Shown here piece by piece: positions 12,325 to 23,130 of a DNA stretch of 64,000 bases. How positions within the stretch are numbered: position 1 is the stretch's first letter; each line of letters starts with the position of its first letter. Made by a program: the position numbers and the translations under genes. The notes beneath the pieces are model-generated. The model saw only the letters and a list, made by a program, of their open reading frames with translations, was not told where the DNA came from and searched no databases. Source of the stretch: Cichorium intybus (lineage: Eukaryota; Streptophyta; Magnoliopsida; Asterales; Asteraceae); contig CM042012.1 of the NCBI GenBank assembly GCA_023525715.1, positions 38,377,189-38,441,188 on the forward strand, given 5' to 3'.

Positions 12325-12860
12325 ATATGTATCATTCTAATAGAATGTTTTTGTAATTTTGGGATCAATGGTATGGTTCATTCTAACTGGAGAGAAGATT
12401 ATTCTGATGTTGCAGGATCATTCGTTGTGCATTCAAAACATATAAGAAATATAGAAGAAGCCTTAAAGTTTGATATCAAGGAAGTCATTGTGACAGAATG
12501 TCATTATCCTAGAATGTAATTCTCATAGAATGTCATGTTGTTTTGATATATTAGATTCTATTATATAAGTAATTCTCAGAATGTAATTCTCATAGAATGT
12601 CATAAGTTTGATATCAAGGCAGTCATTCTAGTCATTTTTATATTACACAATACAATGTAAATATGATTTTGTAATTCATATAAGTATAATTTTGTAATTC
12701 ATTCTACCAGAATATTTAACTTATTTTCAAAATATGCAGTAACATTCTTTAAGAATACTACTCATTTTGATGTATGCTATTGTAGTTCATTCTGATAGAA
12801 TGTACACGATTAAGAACTTAGAATAAGAACTGAAATTAATTATACAATTCTATTAGAATT
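12325..12860. repeat. Cluster of CATTCT...AGAATG palindromes
   Basis: About ten short inverted words of the form ATTCTNNNAGAAT occur in 540 bp, for example ATTCTAATAGAAT near 12332, AATTCTCATAGAAT near 12520 and 12590, and ATTCTGATAGAAT near 12787. Spacing is irregular. This is a repeat-family signature, not a gene. Confidence 0.7.
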
Positions 12861-13646
12861 TTAACAGATCCATGGGGACTTTCAAAGTCGTTGTACGGGC
12901 TTTTGTTTTGTCTTCTTCTTAAATTAAGCCTTGCTTGTTACTTATTTCAAAATCAGTCATGATACTTACACTTATGTTCTTGAATGTTTTTCGTACTACT
13001 TACTATTTTGGTTCATTGTTGTACTACATGGTTCTTAGTTCTTTCACCAAAAAATGTGGAGTTTTTTTCCAAAAGGGTGTAAATTTTGAAAATATTTACT
13101 AAAATTGTGTACTTTTAAAAATAATTACCAAAAGGGTGTAAATGCCATTTAATAAAAAAAAATCGGGATACGTAAAAAATTGAAATCGCCTGCCCTAATT
13201 CCCGCTTACGACTTCGACGACTTCAGTCGCCTCCGATCACCGGCGCACCCTCCTCCGCCCACGCAGCCGCCGGCGGTACCTCCTCCACGTCCGATTTTCA
13301 CTTCTGTATTTCGGTTGTTCCACGATTCGAGGTCCGATTTTCGGGTGTTCCACTGCTTGGCGACTTCCACGACTTCCAGGTCTGTATTTCGGTTGTTCAT
13401 GATCGTTTTTTTTTTGTTCTTGAATTTCCAATTCCATCTTCTTTCCAGGTTTGATTTTTAGTTGTTCATGATTTTGTTATTGATGTTTGTATTCTGAATT
13501 TCCCGTTCTTGAATTTCCGATGTTTTTCCCGTTCTTGAATTTCCAATTCCATCATCTTTCTAGGTCTTGAATTTCTGATGCTTTTTCCCGTTCTTGAATT
13601 TCTGATGCTTTTTTCTGAATTTGAGACTGTGTATACTGAATTTGAG

Positions 13647-13752
13647 ACTGTGTATAATGAATTTGTTTTTTCATAGATGAATGCTAATGTCATATCATGA
13701 CTGTGTATAATGAATTTGTTTTTTCATAGATGAATGCTAATGTCATATCATA
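13647..13752 (+). repeat. Tandem duplication, 53-bp unit x2
   Basis: 13647-13699 and 13700-13752 are almost identical (start ACTGTGTATAATGAATTTG). The duplication lies inside the MULE just before the acidic coding relic. Confidence 0.9.
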
Positions 13753-14250
13753 GATGATTCAGAATGATGATTTCTATAGAATCTCTCAAGATGCTGTTGT
13801 GAGCAATTCAATCATGAGTGACAATGAAGCCGATGCAAATGCCATGTTAGAAGAAGATGGCATTGGAGAAGAAGATGATGAAGAACCATATGAAGTGCCT
13901 TTAACTTTTACGAACTAGTATAGAGGAAACAACTATGACTAGTGATGGCAATTGGATCGTGTCACAATCGATGAGTACTAATGATTTTAAGTGCCTTTAA
14001 AAAATGTCATCCCCGCGCTCAACAAGGCTACGGAATGGAATGGATATTAAAGAAAGAAAAATGCATACCTTTGTGGAATTTGTAAGCAAAGTGGTAACAA
14101 TCGAAAAAAATGTCCGTCTAAGCCAAGGTAAAGAATAAAGAAATTTAATAATTTTTTATTTTGGCTTATTGGTATGATTTTATATCTTATTTTTTACTTT
14201 TTCCTTTTTGCAGATCGTTGTTATCGTCAAGCAATTTAGAATTATTATTT
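13753..14250 (+). pseudogene. Decayed transposase-like exons inside the MULE
   Basis: One stretch reads MIQNDDFYRISQDAVV followed by an acidic run (MLEEDGIGEEDDEEPYEV) ending in a stop near 13918. About 14083-14128 encodes CGICKQSGNNRKKCPSKPR ending in an AG/GTAAAG donor; it resembles the C-terminal CX2CX4HX4C knuckle of MULE/FAR1-type transposases with the His replaced by Asn. A TTTTTGCAG acceptor follows near 14213. No catalytic DDE region is visible. Function is not claimed. Confidence 0.45.
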
Positions 14251-14903
14251 TTTTGTAAGAAAACGTTGGTTTTGTACCAAAAAACGTTGTGTCTTTGACA
14301 TTGGTTTTGTATCGGAAAAAACGTTGTACCTATGATATTTATTTTGTACCGGTAAAAGTTATATCTATGATATTGGTTATCGATTCAATCTAGCATTGTT
14401 ATTTAAAGTGAACAATATAAACAATCTAGCATGTTTATTTAAAACGAATGATAAAAATAGTTTTTGAAAAATAATGATAAAAATTACTTGCAAAAAGTTA
14501 AAAAAAAAGTCAAAAACAAACATTAAAAACAGTGAAAATAAAAAAAAGCTGAAAAATTATAAATATTTAAACAGTGAAAATACAATAAAAACTGAAAATA
14601 CTATAAATATTCAAAATTACATCTATTTGGTAATTATTTTTCAAAGTACACTTGTTTGGTAAATAAATTTTCAAAACACACCTATTTGGTCATTTACTCA
14701 AAAAATGTGTATGGTAACGAAGTACTGTACTTACTTTTAGGGTTTCGATAAAACAATCCTCATTGTAGAAGCCAATACATCCCCTGTATATATCTCAAAG
14801 ACTTGAAATTTTGTTACAAGTGCAATTGCCCTTAGAATTTAAATGAACCATTACTTAGACTAATGCAGAGCCTAGGTCCAATTTAATATTTAGAGGTCAG
14901 TAA

Positions 14904-14990
14904 TTCAACTAAAAGATTTTATTTCTAGATTACTTTGTGCATGTGCATCATGTGCACAAAGTAATCTAGAAATAAAATATTTTAGTTGAA
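14904..14990. repeat. 38-bp inverted repeat hairpin in copy 1
   Basis: Arms 14904-14941 and 14953-14990 are complementary with one mismatch, separated by 11 bases. The stem core is AGATTACTTTGTGCA against TGCACAAAGTAATCT. Copy 2 repeats the hairpin at about 15604-15670. Confidence 0.9.
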
Positions 14991-16264
14991 TTTTAAATCA
15001 TTATACCACTAATAAATGTGAATATTAATGAAAATCATTATGCCATTTTAAATCATTATGCTACAAAAAATACTACAAATAAAATAACATTTAGTGACAT
15101 AGAAAAAAATATCAAAATATATGATGTGGATCGGTAAAGCAAAACCATTTGACAAATAATGTTTGTTCAGTCAAAAAATTATCGTCAAAAATATTTTATG
15201 TATACGTAAAATAAATATTTATATTAAAAGATGTTTATTTTGGAAAAAGAGTTTTTTTTTTAAATATTTATATAAGATTAATGGTAAAATGTGTACAAAA
15301 AAAGTTTAATGGTAAAATGTGTACAAAAAAGTTTAATGGTAAAATGTGTACAAAAAAGTTTAATGATAAAATGTGTACATCATAAACAATAGAATCCACG
15401 TCATCTGCCATTTGACATGCCACGTGGCTGGTAACCGACTCTTCCGGTAACGCGGATGGTATTTTTTGAACAAAGGATAAACTTTAATGGTCATATGTGT
15501 ACAAAGGCCATAGTTTGCTGGTAATATGTGTACAACAAAAAGTTCAATGGTATTTTTTGAACAGTTCTAATACTTCGTTACCCGTATAAGTCATTTTCCC
15601 AAGATTTTATTTCTAGATTACTTTGTGCATGTGCATCATGTGCACAAAGTAATCTAGAAATAAAATCTTTTAGTTGAATTTTAAATCATTATACCACTAA
15701 TAAATATGAATATTAATGAAAATCATTATGCCATTTTAAATCATTATGCTACAAAAAATACTATAAATAAAATAACATTTAGTGACATAGAAAAAAATAT
15801 CAAAATGTATGATGTGGATCGGTAAAGCAAAACCATTTGACAAATAATGTGTGTTCAGTCAAAAAATTATCGTCAAAAAATATTTTATGTATACGTAAAA
15901 TAAATATTTATATTAAAAGATATTTATTTTGGAAAAAGAGTTTTTTGTAAAAAATATTTATATAAGATTAATGGTAAAATGTGTACAAAAAAAGTTTAAT
16001 GGTAAAATGTGTACAAAAAAGTTTAATGGTAAAATGTGTACATCATAAACAGTAGAATCCACGTCACCTGCCATGTGGCATGTCACGTGGCTGGTAACCG
16101 ACTCTTCCGGTAACGCGGATGGTATTTTTTGAACAAATGATAAACTTTAATGGTTATATGTGTACAAAGGCCATAGTGTGCTGGTAATATGTGTACAACA
16201 AAAAGTTCAATGATATTTTTTGAACAATTCTAATACTTCGTTACCTTTGTAAGTCATTTTCCCA
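14913..16264. repeat. Tandem duplication, about 688-bp unit x2
   Basis: Copy 1 is 14913-15600 and copy 2 is 15601-16264. Each holds a strong hairpin, an AT-rich body, a small minisatellite of unit TTAATGGTAAAATGTGTAC (four units near 15280-15385 in copy 1, three near 15965-16045 in copy 2), the G-box-like word CACGTGG and a terminal CTAATACTTCGTTACC. The missing minisatellite unit explains the length difference. No coding sequence. Confidence 0.9.
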
Positions 16265-16731
16265 ATATTTCTCTATTGAAGTATGTCACATAATCTAGGA
16301 CGTTTTCAAGTATTTATTACATAGTCAATGTTCATTTAGTTAAATAATTCAACTTAGTGTATGTGTTATGATTTTAGCATGGTGATAGTAAAAACTCATA
16401 TTGCCAAGTCGCATTCTTATTTGTACATATAGTACGTAGTTAAAAAACTGTATCATTATTTATGTCACATATTTTTTTATTTATCATTAAATAGACGAGG
16501 CGTAAAATAATCACCCAATGTCATTTCACCCCTAAAAAGAAAGAACCTTTATTCACACCATATATTCAAAAAATAACATGTTATTATAATACTCTTTCCA
16601 AAAGAAAAAACCTCATCAGTCGTGTTTGCAAATTCATTATATGGTTATATCGTGTAGCAAGATTTGTAATATTGTCGAACAATGTTTTGATAATTAAGAT
16701 ATACTCCACACCCTAGTTTTCCATATTCATA
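16265..16731. other. Intergenic or intronic, no feature recognised
   Basis: AT-rich unique-looking sequence up to the left target site of copia B. It may be intron 1 of the downstream MADS-box gene, but nothing in it proves that. Confidence 0.4.
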
Positions 16732-16934
16732 TGTTACCAGCTTAAACTGTCATAGGGTTATTTTAGTCATTTCTTGTCAAAGTTTGTTATTACAGTTTGT
16801 TGGTTAGTTAGTTACGGTTAGCTTTGTATATATAAGTTAGTTTGTTAATTGTAAACTTTAATCATAATCAATGGAAGATTAAAAAAATCCTTTGGTTAAA
16901 TTCTCTCTCTCATTTCTTTGATTGAAGTCTTACA
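16732..16934 (+). repeat. 5' LTR of copia B (203 bp)
   Basis: TGTTACCAGC...GTCTTACA, with a promoter-like TATATATAAG near 16829 inside. Followed immediately by the tRNA-Met primer-binding site. Confidence 0.95.
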
Positions 16935-16983
16935 TGGTATCAGACTCTTTACGATCCAATTCCGCCTCAATTTCTTCAACTCA

Positions 16984-19900
16984 ATGGAGAGATCTGTTCC
17001 TCATACTGATTCCTCAAATCAACTCGATTCATCCAGCCCTTTCTTCATCAGTAATTCAGATAATCCTAATTCAGTCCTTGTTTCAAACATCTTCAATGGT
17101 GTTGGATTCAATTCTTGGAAACGATCCATGATTATCTCCCTTTCAGCCAAAAACAAACTCGGTTTTGTTGATCGATCTATTCTACCTCCTGCTCCTTTCT
17201 CTTCCGATTATGCTAATTGGCATCGAGCGAACTCCATGGTTACTAGTTGGATTTTAAATTCGCTTTCTACAATCATCGCTGATAGCTTGTTATTTCTCCC
17301 CACTGCTCATGACATCTGGTCTGAACTACACCATCGCTATGAACAACCTGATGGCGCCTCGATTTATCAGCTTCAACAACAACTTTACTCTTTTTCACAA
17401 GGCTCGGATGATTTTTCAACCTATTTCACTAAATTGTCTAAGATTTGGGATGAATTACGTTTTGTTCAAAACTTTCCTCCTTGCTCTTGTACTGCTGCTA
17501 CCCAAATTCAGAAGTTTCTCGAGGATCAACGTCTAATCCAACTATTAATGGGGTTAAATGACACTTACAAAATTCTACGAGGCCAACTGTTGATGCTGAA
17601 ACCGTTGCCTTCGATATCCACTGCATACTCTATGATTATACAAGAAGAACGTCAGCGTGACATCACTTCAGCTTCTCCTCTCACCACTGATGCTATTGCT
17701 ATGCATGCATCTACAGATTCTACTAACGGATCATCAAAGAAATCTATTGTTTGCACTCACTGTAAGAAATCCGGTCACTCTAAATCTAAATGTTATCGTT
17801 TAATTGGCTTTCCTGCAAATTTTAAGTTCACAAAATCTAAGAAGGAAGATGCCAAATCCACTACTCAACAAGTTACTACTGTTCCTTCCTCACCAATTTC
17901 TAATGAACAATATCAACATCTTCTGCAACTTATCAACGATCACTCTTTTAATTCTTCAATTCAGGCTAACAATCTGATTACTAATGACTCAATGAATCCT
18001 GAAGGTATTCTTTCTTCTCAACAACGATTTGCTTTTAATGTTCAAAAGTCTGCTTCAATGCTACATGAACATTTCTCTTGGATCATTGATTCAGGAGCCA
18101 ATGATCACATGTGCTCCAACAAATCCTTTTTCATATCGTTACATAAGCTAACATATCCTCATCTTATCGGTTTGCCTGATGGTCAAACCACATTTATCTC
18201 CTTTGTTGGTGACATTCAACTTCATTCCACCATTTTACTCAAAGGAGTGTTATATGTCCCTTCCTTCAAATATAACCTTCTATCTATTGCCAAACTTACC
18301 AAACAACTACAAACATTTCTTCTCTTTACTGATCATACTTGTATGATGCAGGACCCTTCTTCGAAGCATAAACTCGCATTTGGAACACTTGGGACAAAAA
18401 TCAACGACTTATATGTTTTTGATCATCGATCCATTAATTCTACTTTGTCCTATAGTTTTTCTGTTTTCAATTGTTTTTCACAACCACAACAATTTGTTTC
18501 TAATGTTGATTCTCAAACTCTGTTATGGCATCGTCGCTTTGGTCACTTAGCATTGAATAAACTTCGTATTCTTTCTTTAATTCCTAATGGTAATTGTCAT
18601 AATATCAAAGCATGTGTTGTGTGTGCTCAAGCAAAACAACCTAGATGTTCTTTTCCTACAAGTATTTCTGTTACCACATCTCTATTCCAATTAGTTCATA
18701 TCGATGTATGGGGACCTTACAAATCTCCCACTCATGATGGTCATAAGTTTTTTCTAACCTTGGTTGATGATTTCAGTCGTCATACTTGGATACATTTGTT
18801 AAAGAACAAAGGAGATGCATTCATGCTTATCAAAGCCTTTGTTAAATATGTTCAAACACAGTTTAACAAAACTATTCAAATAATAAGAACTGATAACGCT
18901 TATGAGTTGGGATCTAGCAATGAAGGTATTACATTCTTTCAGTCTCAGGGAATTATTCACCAGAAATCAACTCCCCATACCCCTCAACAAAATGGCCTCG
19001 TTGAGCGTAAACATAGACATATCCTTGACACTGCTAGAGCCTTATACTTTCAGTCGGGTATTGGAGTTTCATTTTGGGGTGAATGTATCAAAACTGCTGT
19101 ACACCTTATCAATCGCATGCCTTACGAATTACTACACAACAAAACTCCTTATGAAGTCTTATTTCAAACTAAACCCGACCTTACTTACTTAAGGAGTTTT
19201 GGTTGCCTTTGCTTCGTTAACACTACCACAGTTGGAAGAGATAAATTCATGCCAAAAGCACATCCTTGTGTCTTCCTTGGCTATCCTTTTGGTCAGAAGG
19301 CTTTCAAAGTTTATAATTTGGTTACTAAAAAGATTAACATTTCAAGAGACATTCGTTTTTTTGAGGACATTTATCCTCTTCATGCTTTTACTACGTCTCC
19401 CTCAACATCTTATATTCCATCCAGTATTACTAATCCTTCTCATTCACACTTCAATAATCAATCTGGTTTTGCTAGTCAAAGAACAACTCAGATTTCATCT
19501 TCATCACCATCTCCAAATCCTTCACATGTTGCTCAATCATCACCATCTCCAAATCCTTCCCCTATTGCTCAACCATTAAGACGTTCTTCACGACCTTCTA
19601 TTCCTTCTACTCGTTTATCTGATTATATTTGCAACAATTCTCATACTCTCACTGATCATCATCTTTGTTCTCATACATTAACTAATCTTTGTATTGGTTT
19701 TTCAAATCCCTTACAACTTTCTAATACTGAAATTCCTCCTTCCACTGCGCTCCATACACACACTATCAACGTTGAACCAGCTTTTTATAATCAAGCAAAA
19801 GATGACCCTGCTTGGCAAAAGGCTATGGCAACTGAACTTGATGCATTAGAAAAGAACAATACCTGGGAAATAGTCAAACTACCAAAAGACAAGAAACCCA

Positions 19901-21326
19901 TCTCTTGTCGATGGGTTTATAAGATCAAACATCGTTCCGATGGCTCTATTGAACGTTACAATGCGAGATTAGTCGCGAAAGGTTTTACTCAGAAACCAGG
20001 CATTGATTTCCACGAAACCTTTTCACCGGTTGTCAAATTCAACACTATTCGTTGTTTGGTTTCCTTAGCCGTTAAAAAGGGTTGGCTGATTCAACAGATG
20101 GACGTCAATAATGCATTTCTTCACGGAGATCTTATGAAGAAGTCTACATGAAGCCTCCACCTGGTTTACCCGTTTCATCATAGTCACTTGTATGCAAGCT
20201 AAAGAAGTCCTTATACGGTTTAAAACAGGCATCCCGCCAATGGTATTCTAAACTTTCTCAAGCTTTGTTAGATCAAGGCTTTGTGTTATCTCTCAACGAC
20301 TCTTCGTTATTTTTGAAGTGAACATCTACTTCAATAGTCATCGTTGCTGTTTACGTGGACGATATTTTAGTCACAGGAAATGATACGTCCTCTATTTTGA
20401 ACCTCAAGAAATATTTGGATACTCGCTTTCAAATAAAAGATTTGGGACACATTCATCTTTTCTTAGGATTGGAATTCAATTATACTTCCAATGGCATGGT
20501 GGTTCACCAACACAAATTCATTAAGGAGCTCTTATCTCTTTATCCTGTTGAAAATTCTTCAATTGTTTCTTCCCCACTTCCTTATGATTTAAAGTCGTTG
20601 TTCAACTCTCAAAATTATCTTCCTAATGCCACTATCTACAGACAATTGATCGGTAAACTCAATTTTCTAGTTCATACTAGACCAGATTTGGCTTTCACCA
20701 TTCAATTTCTAAGTCAATTCAACAATAAGCCTTGCCAAGAACATTTGGATACTGTCATGCGTGTTCTTTCCTACATTAAAGGGACTATCAATCATAGACT
20801 CTTCTTTAACAAAGACCCAATTTTTAAATTTGAAGCTTTCTGTGACAGCGATTGGGCCACATGTCCTTTGACACGACGATCTGTCAGTGGATTTTTCATC
20901 TTGTTTGGAGGCTCTCCAATATCTTCGAAGTCGAAGAAACAAGTCACTATCTCTCTCTCTTCAGCAGAAGCTGAATACCGATCGATGCGGAGGGTTTGTG
21001 CTGAGTTATATTGGCTGACTCGTTTATTACATGATTTTGGTATTGATCATATTACTCCTGTTCCTCTAAAATGTGACAATCAAGCGGTTATTCATATTGC
21101 TCGCAATCCGGTATTCCATGAACGAACAAAGCACATTGATTTAAACTATCATTTCGTAAGGGAACAACTCCAAGCTGGCTTGATATCTGTTTCTCACATT
21201 TCTACAACTAACCAACTCGCAGATGTTTTGACGAAACCGCTTCATGGCTCACTTCATAAAGAAGCTGTTACCAATCTGGGTTTACAGCCGTACCCTCCAG
21301 CTCGAGGGGGGGTGTTACCAGCTTAA
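16984..21326 (+). pseudogene. gag-pol polyprotein of copia B, frameshift plus two stops in RT
   Basis: I start at MERSVPHTDSS (16984); an in-frame upstream ATG at 16918 is inside the LTR and is less likely. Order: UBN2-type gag, zinc knuckle CTHCKKSGHSKSKC (near 17755), protease WIIDSGANDHM, GAG-pre-integrase LLWHRRFGHL, integrase with HIDVWGPYKS, LVDDFSRHTW and IRTDNAYE, then RT. One frame is open to 20151. A one-base deletion near 20135 (in HGDL) shifts the frame; in the new frame a TAG near 20180 and a TGA near 20320 interrupt the RT before YVDDILVTGND. RNase H (CDSDWATCPLTRRSVSG, KHIDLNYHFVREQL) is open to the stop at 21326, which lies within the 3' LTR. Otherwise well preserved. Confidence 0.93.
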
Positions 21327-21515
21327 ACTGTCATAGCGTTATTTTAGTCATTTCTTGTCAAAGTTTGTTATTACAGTTTGTTGGTTAGTTAGTTACGGTT
21401 AGCTTTGTATATATAAGTTAGTTTGTTAATTGTAAACTTTAATCATAATCAATGGAAGATTAAAAAAATCCTTTGGTTAAATTCTCTCTCTCATTTCTTT
21501 GATTGAAGTCTTACA
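21313..21515 (+). repeat. 3' LTR of copia B (203 bp)
   Basis: Same sequence as 16732-16934 with one substitution; preceded by the polypurine tract and overlapping the last codons of RNase H. Confidence 0.95.
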
Positions 21516-21750
21516 TCCTAAGAGACGTCTCATCTTAATTCCTATATATATTGACTGAAGACGATCAAAAATCAAAATGCTCTAAATTCAAATATGTCAA
21601 CATGACATCCATTTGTTTAAAACTAATTAACACCTAAATTATATTTTGAAGTCATTACGAACCTTCAATATATGCATCAAATACTCATGCACCGATTGTT
21701 CCAAGATTTCTAAAATTGTTGCATGATGATATTTGTTAAATGTTTTTCAG

Positions 21751-23130
21751 TATGGAGAATATTCTATGTAGATATGAGAAAAGCTGTCTTGAAGGAGAAG
21801 GCATGGCCACCAAAAGAGATGACAAAGATATAGAAAGCATCAACACATCAAAATTCCAAACATGTAAAGAGCTTCTACAGAAGGTTGACAGGTAAATAAA
21901 CCCACTTCTACTTCTTAATATAGTCTGTAATACTGTATACACAAACACACACACGTGGAACAAGGTCAACCAAATAATGGTCAACCAATTCTTTGGACAG
22001 ACTTGAAGAAACTAATACTGAAGAGCTCTCTGAGGCTGTGACTCACATGACACAACTAGAAAAAGAACTTCATGCTGCTCTTGCGCAAACACTAGCCAGA
22101 AAGGTGATTCATCTGTTCCTTATTTGTTTAATTCATTATCCTAGACTGTTGTTCTATTTTAGTTTTCAATAATTTCTTTTTATATGTCTACTTATTTAAT
22201 TCCTCTTTCGAGACTGATACTGTTCCCTATGTTGGTTTCTAATCATCTTATTAGTACTTTTTGACTTGTTCCATTTTGATCTAGGAAAGTTCTTTATTTG
22301 AAGTGGGGTTTAAGTGTATGGGAATACGTAATTTGCAGTTTAATTAAAAATGCTGCCTATCTTTTGTCCAAAACGCTTTCCATTATGTTTATTTTTTGTC
22401 GTTTTAAAAGGTCGCCCTAAAAAACTCGGTATATTGAGTCATTGACAGTTAGTAATTGTGGTTGATGCAGATACAGTTGATGATGGAGTACGTATCCACC
22501 CTCCAACAACAGGTACATTATATATATGCTTCTACTTTTATTTTTTCATATACACAAACTCAGAGGTCCATCACCTACCTTCATATATAATTTACAACAC
22601 CACACTAAGATACAGCATTTTGGCCTACACACTTGCGTTCTTTTTGTTCGGTTTGTTCCGATATGTAACGACTTTAATTGCAAGTCTCGTAAATACTTTG
22701 GCTAATTCAACTGGTTAATTGTAAGGTCGTTAAGATGATAAACCTTGGCCACTCCGATTTTCTTCGATTTGTGTATATTCCCTGTGAATAAACACGAGTT
22801 TAATCAATATTTATGCTTGTGAGCAGGAAAGGACATTAAGCAAGGAAAAGGAAGAAACAGAGAAGCAGGTACGTCTATCCCCATTGAGATTGCAACAATT
22901 TTCATTTACGAGAGATTACCCAAATTTGTCGACTTGCTGAATAAAATTGCATTTCAATTGAAACTATATCGAATAGGAAAACGTAAGTAGCATAAATGTT
23001 TTACTTACAGATTGCATCAGCGAAACATATGTATGCAGTTACGGATGATGGGGGTGAAGGCCTCAACGACCTAGCAAATAAACCGACGGATTCGCCCCAA
23101 GATCTGACACTCCGTCTCTTTAATGGCTAA
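21751..23130 (+). CDS. FLC-like MIKC MADS-box gene, I/K/C exons (exon 1 not seen)
   Basis: Five exons join cleanly: 21751-21891, 22001-22103, 22471-22512, 22827-22868 and 23011-23130 (stop TAA). All introns are GT...AG (acceptors TTTTTCAG, TTGGACAG, GTTGATGCAG, GTGAGCAG, ACTTACAG). The joined 147-codon frame has no stop: MENILCRYEKSC (I region), SKFQTCKELLQKVDR, QLEKELHAALAQTLARK, LMMEYVSTLQQQ and ERTLSKEKEETEKQ (K-box heptads), then a C-terminus ending LTLRLFNG. Two 42-nt exons in a row are typical of MIKC MADS genes, and the K-box wording is closest to the FLC/MAF clade (floral repressors, from memory). The first exon is 141 nt, equal to typical exons 2 and 3 (79 + 62) fused. The MADS DNA-binding exon is not in the window; either intron 1 is very long (copia B would lie in it) or this is a truncated gene. 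Other MIKC clades cannot be excluded. Confidence 0.83.

Larger units (their letters stand above)
13059..14699. mobile_element. Mutator-like element (MULE), complete with TIRs and TSD
   Basis: Imperfect terminal inverted repeats of about 85 bp: left 13059-13144 starts GAGTTTTTTTCC; right about 14612-14699 ends GGTCATTTACTC. Both read inward through GTGTACTTT and AAAATAATTACCAAA. The element is bracketed by a 10-bp direct repeat AAAAAATGTG at 13049-13058 and 14700-14709, within the MULE range. Internal sequence has a proline-codon-rich 5' block (13190-13290), an acidic coding relic and a zinc-knuckle-like exon. At 1641 bp it is too short for a full MURA transposase, so it is a non-autonomous derivative. 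Confidence 0.8.
16732..21515 (+). mobile_element. Ty1/copia retrotransposon B (Ale/Retrofit-like)
   Basis: Small complete element of 4784 bp with 203-bp LTRs that differ at a single position in the first 30 bases (CATAGGGTT against CATAGCGTT). Flanks TCATA (16727-16731) and TCCTA (21516-21520) are a target duplication with one mismatch. Primer-binding site TGGTATCAGAC at 16935; polypurine tract GAGGGGGGG just before the 3' LTR. Very short LTRs and the RT motif YVDDILVTGND fit the Ale/Retrofit lineage. The insertion is young, but its frame is broken in the RT. It lies 235 bp upstream of the first visible MADS-box exon in the same orientation. Confidence 0.95.

Noticed and set aside
12310..12519. 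69-codon plus-strand frame
   Set aside because: Runs through the ATTCT/AGAAT palindrome cluster; composition only.
13180..13461. 93-codon frame in the GC-rich MULE 5' block
   Set aside because: Open on both strands because of CCN/NGG composition; no recognisable domain. It may be a captured 5' exon, but I cannot support it.
13647..16264. CRISPR-like repeats
   Set aside because: Eukaryotic sequence; repeats are tandem duplications and minisatellites without unique spacers of fixed length.
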